DNA from: Mercenaria mercenaria
Taxonomy: Eukaryota > Mollusca > Bivalvia > Venerida > Veneridae
Reading direction: 5' to 3'
DNA: 64,000 nt
Assembly: GCF_021730395.1 (NCBI RefSeq)
Contig: NC_069368.1
Coordinates: 68,081,501 to 68,145,500 of the forward strand
This document shows positions 1-11,589 of the stretch, one piece after another. A program made the translations under genes and the position numbers. Numbering within the stretch: the stretch's first letter is position 1; every line of letters begins with the position of its first letter. Under the pieces are notes generated by a model. The model made no database searches, had not been told where the DNA came from, and saw only the letters and a program-made list of their open reading frames with translations.

Positions 1-806
1 AACTATCCTGCATCATTGTATGAAATATGAACCAAACCCGTTTCGTAAGTAATCTTTATGACAAGTAAAATAATGAAAATAAAGGGAGGGGCGGGTAACT
101 AACAAGTGAGATGAAGAGAGTTATTGTCCATCTATATGGAATGCAGTCTAAATAAATTTCCTTCAGCACTTTTAGGGTTACGCTTTCGACAACTAGATTT
201 GACAAAGACAGATGATTAAAAAAACATAAGTATGGAAAAATAATGGCTGTTAAACACTGTTCAACAAACCCTCGCTGACAGTTTAGATATTCTCTGAAAA
301 AAAAAACCTTTGTAAGCGTAGATTTAAAAGGAGGAGATCACTACAAATGTAAGCAAGGTTGAGTTATGGCACTATGTACCTTTTCTTAATGTTGCCTGTC
401 GTTGTATGCAGTTTAAGTAAATTCCTTTCAAAAATTAATGCCATATTGATTGTATTTTGGGCCGGTGGCCTTGTATTACAAATAAACCAATATTGTAAAA
501 ATAAAAAAAATTAAAGCACCTTTAGATTTATTGTCCCGACAAAATGAAAAAGGAAGATGGTTAGAAAAGTTTGGAGACAGAGTCATGGTTTTTTATCAAT
601 GGTTCAAAGTTATGGACCGAGGCCAGGCGGTGTCCAGATACGACATGCGAACTAACAAACAGATGGACGGACAAAGTAATTACCACAGGACTTCCTGCAG
701 GAGGTGACGACCAAAATAAAGAACACATAACAAAGAATCCAATGTAGAGATAAGTTCACCGAAATTCACTGTACATTTATGCAAGATTCTTTGGTACACA
801 TTTTAC
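1..806. other. Left flank / intron of the sulfotransferase gene
   Basis: AT-rich sequence after the donor of the 807-922 exon. I see no further sulfotransferase exon here. A fragment with TTATGGACCGAG and GGACGGACAAAG near 610-675 resembles the end of the TGACCTTGA repeat family. Confidence 0.4.
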
Positions 807-3800
807 CTGCCAATTCCAGATGATCTTGAACATTTGGAACAAACATGTTTTCAAGTCTTGAAAAGTCACACCTGTACATATCATCTAGAACGTCCAGCAT
901 CATCCCAACAATAGATTTATTTCTGAAGACAAAATCATCACACATTATCAACTTCTATAGTATTCTTAAAGCTATAATATGGTGTCGGGATCGTAAAGGA
1001 AATCTTATTTATAACAACAAAACGTGTAAAAAAACATTACTGTATGCAACCAGGCGCCTCGAGCCCGAGCTCCCGCTCCGCCCACTAAAACTTGTCATCA
1101 TTCCGACAATAATCTAAATCGAGATTTCTTGCAAAGTGTTTTTGAAATAACGTGTTACAGGTTGGTATTAGATTGGATTAAAGCCTTTGGAAAAACTACA
1201 AATCATGCATTACAAAAATTCTCGGCTACTGTGCTTTCGTTTGGGGTAATAAACTCTTCTGCCTACATATAATCTTCGAAACCGCGCAATGGGATTAGTA
1301 ATGGGCGCCAAAACATTCATGCCTTTACTTGCCATGGTAAGAGACACAGGAGGGTTACCCAAGCAATATCGCATATGGTCATCTGCCCTATGCCTTTTGA
1401 CTCGTTTGGTTTCAATGGACAATAACAATCTAAGTCGGTTTTCATATTAATTTGAATCGTTTTATATTGCACTTAGTTAAGACATGATTATTATGCTCAA
1501 TGTATCTATATTGTATCTTGAAGATAATGAATAACTGGCTTGGTAACTTATAGACCCATTGGTTTAGGTGTTATTATGTTGTATAAATAATTAAATATGA
1601 TGATAAAATGTTGATGCAAAATAATAGTTTTTATTCACCTTTAGTTTCGAAAAAGAGCGCACATTTAGTGCAATGGATAATCGACTGCATTAATTCAAGA
1701 TAAACGTTAGCGGAGTAAACAAGAGTTTTATTTTGTTTTCGTTGACCGGGTTCTGCAAAAGGTAAACACAAGACGCCCACGGACAACATATCGAGTCCGC
1801 CTTTAGCCCATTACTGTGACCTTGACCTTTGAGATAGAGTCAGTCTCATTGAGTTAAACATTCAAAAAGATTCCTCAATGCACGTCAAAGTTATGGGCCA
1901 CACAGGAACGGACATGACCTTCGACCTCCAACTATGACCTTGAACTGTAAGATAGAAATTTGGGGTATGTGTATGACACTTCGTCTCAATGAGGTTAACA
2001 TTCGTGCGGAAAATAAGCAAGATTGCTCAATGCATGTCAAAGTTATAGACCGGACAAGATCTGACATGACACCGGAGCCTCAACTGTGACCTTGAACAAG
2101 AATTATTTGCTTTTAAACGTATGATACGATATAAATTATGACTTACTGCGGAACGTTTTTGGCGAGCGGTACCGACAGCCGTCCTCTTTCCTTCATGCGG
2201 TTCACATTTGCCACAGTACCTTTACTGAAAACGTAAAAGTAATCATTACTGACAGTATATTTAATGAAACATAAGAAGAACTTTTTAAAGTGTGTTTTCA
2301 TTATTTTTCAACAAGAAGTAGAATGACATTTGTACAAAATCAAAAAAACATGGTGGGTATTAGTATATTCATATTAATAATTCAATTTTTATACAAGTTA
2401 TTAGTTCATTTCAACAAGGCATGATTGCTGGGCCTCATTTTTCACAAATCACATTCTTCATAGATATGCGAAGCCTGTGATGACAGTCCTCTAAAGTAAA
2501 ATGTGTGGAGTATTGGTAAGACCAAAATGAGGGAGGGCCGACATCTGGATATTCTTCTCAGGTTTATTTCTGGACTGTTGTTGATGCACCCATTAACTCA
2601 TGAGCGCTATTACTGTCATTATTATTTAAATAACACATTACAACTACACCTTCGCTGCTGAACAACGGCAAGTAGCATGCTCATCACCACCAGCACATGC
2701 ATACACAATGAGTGACCATTACGAGAAGTTCTGCGACATACAAACTTTAGTTTAATGACTGTATAATTTCCAGCATAAATCAAGGGCAATAACTATACCA
2801 GCGTAGCCAGAATACTCGCAAGACTGAGAATACTAATTCCACCACATTATGACAAACTTGGCACCCCACTTCAGTACATACATACATCCGTGCTCCTAGC
2901 CCCCCCCCCCCCAGCCCCCACCCCCACCCCCACCCCCGCCCCCGCACACACACGGAGCAAAGAATTTTTGGTGATGGGCCTTCATAAACTTGCAGTCTGA
3001 CAAACATCAGCATATAGATACTATGATACTATACGGGCTATAACTGATGAATGGACGAACGGGCCGGGAGACAGATGATAGATAGATATGTATCAAATAT
3101 TGAAACATGCTTGGCATAATGGACCATGTCACATCACATCATATTCCAAGAGTATTGATATCTTCTGTAAAATAAACCTATACTATTACAGTGAAGTTTA
3201 AAGTTCATATTGACTCTGATTTAAATTCTATGAATGGCTTTTAAACGAACATTAATACGACAATCGATCGCATAGTTCTGATGAAAATGGGATGATCGCT
3301 ATGGCGTAGGAATTGATCTTATTCTGCATCTATATGAAAGCTATAGTCCCACAGAGAATTGGCATACTAATATATGCATTAACTTTATTTGTCTGTTTGT
3401 TTGTTTGTTTGTTTTGGGTTTAACGCCGTTTTTCAACAGTATTTCAGTCATGTAACGGCGGGCAGTTAACCTAACTGGATTCGGTACCAGTACAAACATG
3501 GTCTCCACAAGTAACTGCCAACTTTCCCACATGAATCAGAGGTGGAGGACTAATGATTTCAGACACAATATCGTTTATCAAATAGTCACGGAGAACATAC
3601 GCCCCGCCCATCGGATCGACCCCGCGATCCGTAGACCAACGCTCTACCTACTTAGCTAAGCGGGTGGGCGTATTAACTTTAAGACAAACACAGGAACAGA
3701 ATGGATAAACCTAGACCATGTTCGTTTCGTCGCACTATCTCAAGTTTATACATAACTATTTGCCATACTTACATTAGGGCAAGAATTTTTGCCGATTTGC

Positions 3801-6800
3801 CAATAAACTTAATTACTTATTTTGTAAAGCAAGGCCTTTTAGCGACATCAACATTGAATGGTTCCATTAGAAGGAACGTCCATTTTATTACCCTCTCATA
3901 CTGAAGATGGTGGCAAATGGAACCCTAGATGTACACAATCTTGTACAGATCAGTAGTGAAGAATCGGATTTTTGAAAATAAAGTCTAAAAAGGCATTAAG
4001 ACATCATCATCATCATCATCATCAATACTTAAAATCAAAAGATTCTCAGCACATATGTCAATTCATATCAAAGGTTACGTAGTATTCACCTTGAATACAG
4101 AGTTGCACCACAATATTTTATGACATTTTCATTTTTCTATTAAAGATTTTATTACAGGAACAAAAAGCCGCATTACACGGAGTAAGGTCCCTATTCAAAG
4201 TATTTTATAAACATTTGTAATCACTATTTCCCACCGCCGTTAAAAAGCTGAGAAATTTCTTTTGATTTCAATGATTTTCAGATATATGATATAATTAAAG
4301 AGCCGCGTCATGAGAAAACCAACATAGTGCGTTTGCGACTAGCATAGATCCAGACCAGTCTGCGCATTCGCGCAGTCTGGTCAGGATCCATGCTGTTCGC
4401 TAACGGTTTCTCTAATTGCAATAGGCTTTCAAAGCGAACGACATGGATCCTGACCAGGCTGTGCAGGCTGGTCTGGTTCCATGCTGGTCGCAAACGCACT
4501 ATGTTGGTTTTCTCATGGTGCGGCTTAATTATTACTTTATTTGACTAAAATATAATTAAATTTATTATCAGCCAAAGTACACTCCCTGAAACATAAACGA
4601 AAATTATCATTTGCCAGAATATACCTTCCTAGACGCAGAAAAATATAATCAGCTGTAGTAACTTTATAAAAATAAATAATTATAATATCAGCTACCCTGC
4701 CTTTACTGAACCAAAACCTACCATCAATACTGAAACTTATTAAGTTATCATTAGCAACAACATTAACGTTAGGCACCACCCCGTTACTACTTCATAAAAA
4801 TATTATTATTAGCGCCAGTACCTTTACAAACAAATAAACGGGGTTATGGAACAGAATTAGGGCAAAAACTGCATTGTGCTTTTGTATATCCAATCTTTCA
4901 TGTATAAATTTGTGATTCTTAAGTTCACATGCTTCCTTCTGACATCCCATTTTGCTTTGTTACATGACCATTTGTGCATCCTATGTTTGCGTGTTTCTTT
5001 CTGATATTAATACATGCTTAATTCTGAGAAATGATCTGTGCTTGCTTCATTTTTTTTAAAATATTCGTGTTGCTTTCGGACATGCTATAATCTTACAAAC
5101 TACATCCATCATTCATCTTATTTATTAGTGGTTACTTGCATTGTGTCTTCTTTGGAGCGTCAGTGGTGTATGCTAACTAATGAAAAGAACGTAAGTGGTT
5201 CCTTAAATGTTTAAATGTAAGGAGGTTTGATGCTTACATATAAATTAAGCTGTGTGTTGTGATGCTTTATGACAACATGCATTTTCACATTCTCAAATTC
5301 TTATTCAAGTGGAGATAACCTCCTTGTACTAAAATACGGAAACACACGAACTGTACCGAGAGTGTTAAGACTACACATCCGGTAACCGGACAAACAACAA
5401 AATTATATTGTTATCTGAATCCAAGTGAAATAAGCATTGTTTTCGAAACACAACCTTTACTATTGTGTAGTTAGCAGATATTTATAGCGCGCTTTAAATA
5501 GCCTACACAACAAAATTATGTCAACTGAATTAATTTTCTCCACATACTAGTACGCAGACGAGAGTATATTTAATAATGTAATGTAGCGCTATATATCCGT
5601 ATCAGTAGAATTTCTTTACTTTATAACTTACGACTAAAATTTTACCCGGCCAACGCGGTATCACCCGCAGCACCGAAACTTTTTATGTTCAACACTCTTA
5701 TATTACATAATAACAATTAAAGAAGCTGCCTGTCAAAAAAAGCTGCTTTTAACAAGAACTGTCCGTAAAACAGCCAATGCTTGGCTATTCAATTTGTCGT
5801 CCCAGAAGCAGGAATATTACCCTAAATGTTAAAACATCTATAGAGTTTCAATCCAGTATCTGCATTTAAGATTTGAGGTAGTAACTTGTAGGCAAAACTT
5901 TAACCAGGATTTTCTAAGTCTAAAAAGGGGATAATTTGACCAAAATACATGTCAGAGTTATGAGACTTGATGCTATCACATAGTTTTATAACCCCGAAGA
6001 CACATGTGATGTTACAATTTAATATCTGCATTAGTTTTGGAGATAGTAACTTGCACGCAAAACTTTAACCACGATTTTCTAAGTTTAAAAAGGGGAAATA
6101 AATTGGCCAAAATACATGTCAGAGTTATGGTACTTGATGCTATCACTTAGTTTCATAACCCCGAAGACACATGTGAAATTTCAATTTAATATCTGCATTA
6201 GTTTTGGAGATAGAAACTTGCATATAAGACTTTATAACCAGGATTTTGTAAGTCTAAAATGGGACATAATTTAGCCAAAATACATGTCAGAGGTATAGGA
6301 CTTGACCTAGTGAGGTTGGTAACTGACCTTGAAGAAGGAAAAATAAGTTTCAAAGATATATGCCTTTAAATGATAGCCTTATGTACTTGCATGCAAAACT
6401 TTAATCGGTGTGTGACGCCGACGCCGACGCCAGGGTGAGTAGAACAGCTAGATTATTCTTTGAATAGTCGAGCTAAAACGAATGGTATCTCAACTGACTT
6501 AATGCAGTAAATGAGATGCGTACATATTTAATGATACACAGGCCTTTTCGAACTTGATTACCGGATGCCGAGAAAAATCAAACAGGTTAGGTCCGGTCAC
6601 CGGACACATAGCCAAAACGCGCAGTGTCGTATTTTTTTCCGTGACTTAGCGAAAGCTTCCGGGCACGCATATAAAAGCACCCTCTGGTATCATAATGAGA
6701 AATGTACATTATGGTAACCTCATTATGCTTAGTGCTATGCTGCATTCTGCATTGTGACAAGTGAGATTGTGTCTGTTTAAAACTTTGTTAGCTATTCATC

Positions 6801-9256
6801 CGTACGAGTAAGCACATTCAACCTGCATGTCCAGGAGCCACTTATGTCCATATTATCAGCATATCTAGACAACATAAACACATGGGGAATGTGTGTCTAG
6901 GTTAACCACAAGCTAATACACCGAGTGATGCAGGTCACATTGCAACATAACCGAAAGCAAGATAACATCATAGACTCAAATGAAAAAGTAACCATGATAA
7001 TGTCAGAAAGGAACACTGAAACATAAGATGCACAAATGGTCATGTAACAATGCAAAATGGGATGTCCGAAGGAAGCATGTGAACATGAGAATAACGAATG
7101 CATTTATGTAAATCGCAAGATTGGATATACGGAAGCACAATGCAGTTTTTGCCCAAATTCTGTTCCATACATGGTCATTCGATTTTTTACCTGCAGTTTA
7201 TGGACCCCTGTGTAGAACTGCATACTAAATTATCATCATGGTAGTAATCCCACACGCTATACTTCCACAGGGGTTCGTAGATGTAGAATGCACCTTTTCT
7301 GAAAACAGCAACACGTAAATAAGACCTGAAATAGCTACTGATGACTAAAAGGAATACACTGTACGTGAATGTTCAAATTATAGTCAAATATAGTTAATTT
7401 TCTTATTTTTTTAATCAGTGAAGAAATTTGAAACTGATGATACAAGAAAGTCGGTATGATGTATGTACTACATTAAGAATGTCATACATGTACTTCTCAC
7501 TCTGTCGTACTATAATACTATTCATTAGAAGTGACTGAAATTCTCTTCAAGCCTGGAACAACATACAGATAAAAAAGGTGAAACTGCGATTCTTTGACGA
7601 TGAGAAGTCGAGAATAAAATGGTGAAATAATTTCTACTTTTCATCATCAAAGTTTCGTTGTTCCGACTGTCACTATAATGGTTTCGACTTTTTATTTATC
7701 ATTGTGGTGCCGGACGTTTCTTTGAATTATCATACTTTTGTTGTTTCAAGCTATTTATATGCAGCAATCGCCCTAACGGGACACCATAAAAGATGCCGCA
7801 TTCATTCTTAATATTGGGACTCGGTGCAATTTTATGTCTCGTTTTTTTTTGTTTTTTGTTGTTTTTTTTTTATCACAGAGTACCTTTAACGCAATTTAAG
7901 TAGGTGGGGAGAGAGGGGTGGGGGGGGGGGGGGGCATCAGGTGTGTCACACTTATTAACACTTCTTATTACCTCTCTAGGACAGATCACACACTCAAATC
8001 TAGTTTGTTACTGTTTTGCTTGGTTGCTTTCTATCTTTCCAAACGATATTCGTATAATTTCAATGATTATTCTTATAATGAAAAGATGAAAAATATAGAT
8101 TTGCCTGAAAATGTATCTTATGTGTATTTGATGTAGAGCAAACAAACCAGCAGTTATTACCTGAATCCAAATAGTTGCCCTGTAAACCTGGAGCCACTGT
8201 TCATGTACGAGTTGATAAGTAAATTATACTTTACGGCAGGGACTTTCCGTTCTGGCACCGACACTGCCTTTGTTTGTACTGAAAGAAAATTGCAACAAAA
8301 AGGCTGGTTATTGATAATGATTGTTTAAGTCATTCTTGCATTTTTTTTTCAAGTCTGTGAAGATAAATCGATATTCAGCTGAGAAATATGATGTATGACA
8401 AATGCCCCCGAAGTAGGCCCAAGAATGCCACAGTTGTATGCGCAAAAAATCACATATCATTTTGTGACCTTGACCTAAGAGGCCTCGGTCATAAGTGTGA
8501 CACATCTTCTCAATATGGTTAACATTTGTGTCAAATTATTTTCTAATCCCTTGATAAATGGCAGAGGTATGGACCAGACAAGAATCATCTTTGACTTCTA
8601 AGTGTGACCACCTTGGCCTTGGAGCTACGGGTCTGGGTCTTACACATGACACCTCCTCTCATTATAAGGAACATTTATGCCAAGTAATTTCAAAATCCCT
8701 TCATCAATGGCAGAGTTATGGACCGAACAAGAAACAGACCATGTTAACCTTTGACCTCTAAGTGTGACCTTAACCTTGGAACTAGGGGTCTGGGTCTTGC
8801 TCATGACACGTCGTCTCATTATGGGGAACATTTAAGCCAAGTAATTTCAAAATTCCTTTATAAATGGCAGAGTTATGGACCGAACACGAAACAGAACATG
8901 TTAACCTTTGACCTCTAAGTGTGACCTTGACATTGGAGCTAGGGGTCTGGGTCTTGCGTATGACACGTCGTCTCATTATGGTGAACATTTATGCCAAGTT
9001 ATTTTGGATTACTGTGTATAAAGGTCATCAAAAATGGATGGAAGAGTTACAGCCCGGACAAGAACTTACCGGACGCACGGACTCTCGCACGCACGCACGG
9101 ACGGACGGACAGTGCGATTTTAATATGCCCACATAAGAAACTTACCGATCGTATTTGTGCTGTTCATTAAGCTGCCTATTTCACCGAAAGACTTGATCAC
9201 ATTACCATGTACAACTTGAAGGTTCTGTAATGTTACCGCAGACTGGTTAGAAAATC
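807..9256 (-). CDS. Carbohydrate sulfotransferase-like gene, five internal exons (partial)
   Basis: Five exons are joined by canonical splice sites whose phases agree at every junction: 9146-9256, 8161-8278, 7191-7298, 2147-2224 and 807-922. The second exon ends with a PAPS-binding-type loop (SYMNSGSRFTGQLFG, compare the RSGSSF loop of Golgi sulfotransferases). The third continues with KGAFYIYEPLWKY, matching the F-Y-L-x-EPL segment that follows the loop in the CHST/GlcNAc-6-O family. The last exon has DDMYRCDFSRLENM, resembling the LxxCDFS segment further along. Family members transfer sulfate from PAPS to sugars in the Golgi as type II membrane proteins. The first exon looks like the luminal stalk (FSNQSAVTLQNLQVVHGN). 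The transmembrane start exon and the C-terminal half with the 3'-phosphate-binding motif were not found; the latter probably lies left of the window. Usual RSGSS is NSGSR here. The sugar substrate cannot be inferred. Confidence 0.75.
1806..2110 (+). repeat. TGACCTTGACCTTTGA-type tandem repeat, short copy
   Basis: About two diverged units of roughly 130-150 bp with TGTGACCTTGACCTTTGAG, CATTCAAAAAGATTCC and AAAGTTATGGGCCACAC. It belongs to the same family as 8455-9128 and 27735-28375. It sits in the intron just downstream of the 2147-2224 exon. Confidence 0.8.
2898..2950 (-). repeat. Poly-C / CCCCCA tract with G-quadruplex potential on minus strand
   Basis: A run of 14 C is followed by five C5-containing blocks separated by single A or G bases, then a CA repeat. 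Read on the minus strand this gives at least six consecutive G5 runs with one- or two-base loops, a textbook G-quadruplex pattern. The open frame through it (poly Gly/Trp) is a low-complexity artefact. Confidence 0.8.
3385..3668 (-). mobile_element. tRNA-derived SINE with GGTTTAACGCCG tail
   Basis: Read on the minus strand, a tRNA-like head (CCCGCTTAGCTAAGTAGGTA, later TCGCGGGGTCGATCC with B-box character) leads into a body with ATGTTCTCCGTGACTATT and CCTCCACCTCTGATTCATG, then ends in AACGGCGTTAAACCC plus an (ACAA)n tail. Related copies lie at 33458-33738 (plus) and 50088-50355 (minus, degraded). Confidence 0.8.
4300..4527. mobile_element. Foldback MITE (palindromic, ACCAACATAGTGCGTTTGCG core)
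   Basis: A near-complete palindrome of about 228 bp. The left arm GAGCCGCGTCATGAGAAAAC pairs with the right arm GTTTTCTCATGGTGCGGCTT, and inner segments TCTGGTCAGGATCCATGC and GCATGGATC-like runs also pair. Another copy is at 21702-21880 and a right-half copy at 13718-13794. No coding capacity, so non-autonomous. Confidence 0.85.
4845..7169. mobile_element. Large inverted-repeat element in sulfotransferase intron
   Basis: The arms 4845-5010 and 6995-7169 are inverted copies: TATGGAACAGAATTAGGGCA on the left matches TATGGAACAGAATTTGGGCA read from the right end, and similarity continues through CATGCTTCCTTCTGACATCC and ATGACCATTTGTGCATC. The interior (about 2 kb) has a second inverted pair (CCGGTAACCGGAC at 5380, GTCCGGTCACCGGAC near 6593) and a ~170-bp tandem repeat at 5855-6475. 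No transposase frame is visible, so it is a candidate non-autonomous DNA transposon. Confidence 0.6.
5855..6475 (+). repeat. ~170-bp tandem repeat ending in GACGCCGACGCC tract
   Basis: Three diverged units share ATATCTGCATTAGTTTTGGA, AACTTTAACCA, AAAATACATGTCAGAGTTAT and CCCCGAAGACACATGTGA. The array ends with GTGTGACGCCGACGCCGACG and AATAGTCGAGCTAAAAC. It has no open frame across it and looks like a dispersed mollusc repeat family. Confidence 0.75.
7904..7935 (+). repeat. Poly-G tract
   Basis: GGGGAGAGAGGGG is followed by a run of 15 G. Short frames through it (Gly-rich) are artefacts. It lies in the intron between the 7191-7298 and 8161-8278 sulfotransferase exons. Confidence 0.7.
8161..8278 (-). 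CDS. Sulfotransferase exon with PAPS-binding loop
   Basis: The 118-bp exon lies between TTTCAG and GTAATA. After a Lys/Val-rich stalk it reads KYNLLINSYMNSGSRFTGQ, a beta strand plus 5'-phosphosulfate-binding loop. It starts with two bases that complete the codon left by the 9146-9256 exon and leaves AG for the next exon, where KGAFYIYEPL begins. This is the best diagnostic exon of the gene. Confidence 0.75.
8455..9128 (+). repeat. TGACCTTGACC-type tandem repeat array, ~150-bp units
   Basis: Four to five units contain TGTGACCTTGACCTAAGAG-like starts, GGGTCTGGGTCTTGC, GACACGTCGTCTCATTATGG, TTTATGCCAAGTAATTTC and GCAGAGTTATGGACCGAAC. The array ends with a (CGCA/CGGA)n tract. It fills most of the intron between the first two sulfotransferase exons; the array end is only 18 bp from the donor of the 9146-9256 exon. 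Confidence 0.85.
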
Positions 9257-9603
9257 CTGTAATGAAGAAGTCATTTATCAGTGGCATTGTAATATGTCAA
9301 CATTGCTGGTAACGGCCTTCATAGATATATAGGCAACCCCGTGACAACAGCATTCTACCACGGCGATGACAGACAGTCGCTTAACCAAGGAACTTGAAGG
9401 AAGATAATATGTTTTAAAACAAGTGTATTTTAGCTGACTCTTATTTATTTTAGTTTTAACCACGATTCCCTTTGATGCTATACAAGTATACTGTAATCTT
9501 TTGTTTTTGCAATGATTATTATACCCTATACGTAACACTTAGAGTGTATACTTTGCTTAAAACCCCTCGCAGTCACGATAAACTCCAATGAGTTATTCAG
9601 TGT

Positions 9604-9995
9604 CTGGGTATACCAGCTGACCTTGCTGTGTGTGCATTTTGTCTGGGTACACCAGCTGATCTTGCTGTGTGTGCATTTTGTCTGGGAACACCAGCTGATC
9701 TTGCTGTGTGTGCATTTTGTCTGGGTACACCAGCTGATCTTGCTGTGTGTGCATTTTGTCTGGGAACACCAGCTGACCTTGCTGTGTGTGCATTTTGTCT
9801 GGGTACACCAGCTGACCTTGCTGTGTGCGCATTTTGTCTGGGTACACCAGCTGAGCTTGCTGTGTGCGCATTTTGTCTGGGTACACCAGCTGACCTTGCT
9901 GTGTACGCATTTTGTCTGGGTACACGAGCTGACCTTGCTGTGTGTGCATTTTGTACCTAGGGCATTTTGTCTGGGTACAACAGCTGACCTTGCTT
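9604..9995 (+). repeat. 39-bp minisatellite, about ten copies
   Basis: The unit is CTGGGTACACCAGCTGACCT followed by TGCTGTGTGTGCATTTTGT, 39 bp. Some units carry GGGAACACC instead of GGGTACACC, and GATC/GACC variants alternate, so a 78-bp sub-period is partly visible. Because 39 is a multiple of three with no stop in several frames, both strands carry long repetitive open frames (VCAFCLGTPADLA on plus, CTQTKCTHSKVSW on minus). I treat these as by-products, not genes. Confidence 0.9.
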
Positions 9996-10564
9996 TGTGT
10001 ACATTTTTAGAAAGACCATAGTGTGTCGCAAGACTGTACAATGACACTAAAAAGACATCATCGCTGGTTGTTTGTGCAGATCGGATATCCGGCACTCGGG
10101 TACCGCCTAAAACATTACTACTGAGCCTGATATTCCAATTTGCACGTACAACCATGGAAAAATCTTTTCATAGGTACGTCATGACGTCTGCTATGTATGT
10201 ACGCGATACTATGACATGGTACGATACTGATAAGAAAGCATGAGTTGCATTCAAGTTGTAATACATGGACGATTAAAGAATTTTATCCTTTAACAGTATA
10301 TCTGTCACAAACATGGTGTGCTCTGATGACCTAAAACACATTTGTTAAAATGCATCTATCTTAACTATGTGGAATGCATTGAAAGATTGTAATGTGCAGT
10401 TATGTGAAAGTTAAGAACACATAGGAACGCCCTACATCTGTTTCGTCAGAAAATTTGGGCTTAAAAGTTGAATTTGTCTATTTTTAAAATGGAATTTAAT
10501 TCTTTTCAACAGACAATTTAGACCGAATAACCAAACAACAGTTCGTGAGGTAGCTGTCAATACA

Positions 10565-10750
10565 TTATTGACTTCTGGGAAATCTGATATAGTTCATAGA
10601 AGTGTAATATAATACCTGCATTATGATGCCATTTAGAGTACCAGTGAAGAGAAATATTCTGGTGTATGGAAGCGTCAAAGTACCTTCAATTTCGCGAAAA
10701 ATCTCTAAATGTGTATAGGTTTGTCGCGTAAACATTTTCCGCTTTGGCAT
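10565..10750 (-). CDS. Possible upstream exon (MPKRKMFTRQTY...)
   Basis: An open stretch starts at an ATG (MPKRKMFTRQTYTHLEIF) and reaches a plausible donor, ATGCAG|GTATTA near 10615, after the hydrophobic run RIFLFTGTLNGIIMQ. It is upstream of and on the same strand as the sulfotransferase exons, so it could be an N-terminal exon. It would end in phase 0 while the 9146-9256 exon needs one leftover base, so another exon would have to lie between. I recognise no family. Confidence 0.2.
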   Translation of the reverse strand: MPKRKMFTRQTYTHLEIFREIEGTLTLPYTRIFLFTGTLNGIIMQVLYYTSMNYIRFPRSQ

Positions 10751-11078
10751 GAACTTTCAAACAACTAGACTTAAATCTTGGTACAAAGATAGAAACATTT
10801 TATATGTCGTATTATTATTGCGAAGAAACGCTTTCAGGTTTCAAGAAAAAGTACTACACGCAATATCTGCAATATTTTTACTGTTCTCGGCTAAAGTAAT
10901 TATTTCTATCCTTTCGACGTAAGCTTGTGGCAAAGAAAAAACTTTTATCATTTCATGGATATCTTTATCGACGAGGTATCTCATTTTTTACGTTTAACTT
11001 TTATTGCGATGATATGGAGATAACGTTATTAACTACCACGTTGAGAACGGGTGCACAAACAGGAAATGGTCAAGACCT

Positions 11079-11589
11079 TTAAGGAAACTTTACAATGTTA
11101 AAAAATAAATAGAATAATTTAGAATCGATTTTGTACTATACTGATTCGAAAAAAATGACGTAACACAAGTTTTCATAGTCATGAGCTTATTGGGAAATCA
11201 CAATATTTATAACAATTTTGCGAACATCATTTTTTCTTCAATGTAAATTTTAATGAAATTTCTGAAAGTTGTCAATGAACATATGGTCTACAATATGGTG
11301 AAATAAAATGTATACGTACGTGTGCTTGTTTTCGAGATACTTGCCAATGAGCAAAGGGATCCTTGAGTTTCAAGACATTTCTAGGAATTATCTAACGTGC
11401 CAAACATACCATATTCTAACGTTAGAAAGATAGTAACGTCGCCATTGTAATAAATTTAATGACCTATTGCCATTAGTTCATAAAATGATTTTAATTGTCG
11501 CACGCCGGTCCAGGATTTATTCTACGTTTTCCGGATAAATGACATTACGCCATTACTTCGGGTTTATCAAACGTGCAGAATTACCTTAA
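11079..11589. mobile_element. piggyBac-type MITE with TTAA ends
   Basis: The block is bounded by TTAA on both sides (left TTAAGGAAACTTTACA, right GTGCAGAATTACCTTAA) with imperfect terminal inverted repeats. The right 400 bp matches 39568-39976: TTTTAATGAAATTTCT, CAATATGGTGAAATAAA and TTCTACGTTTTCCGGATAAA occur in both. TTAA target duplication is the hallmark of the piggyBac superfamily. No transposase frame. Confidence 0.6.

Noticed and set aside
2780-3013. Minus-strand frame with Gly/Trp repeat.
   Set aside because: It is the translation of the G-rich tract.
4537-4830. A sulfotransferase exon duplicate near 4830 (GTAAAGGTACTGGCG on the minus strand resembles the start of the 2147-2224 exon).
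   Set aside because: Stops follow quickly in every frame and no donor fits; similarity is limited to about ten bases.
7904-8136. Gly-rich plus-strand frames at a poly-G run.
   Set aside because: Low-complexity start followed by unrelated intron sequence; no homology.
9593-10155. Long repetitive open frames on both strands.
   Set aside because: They follow from a 39-bp unit (divisible by three) without stops; no independent coding evidence.
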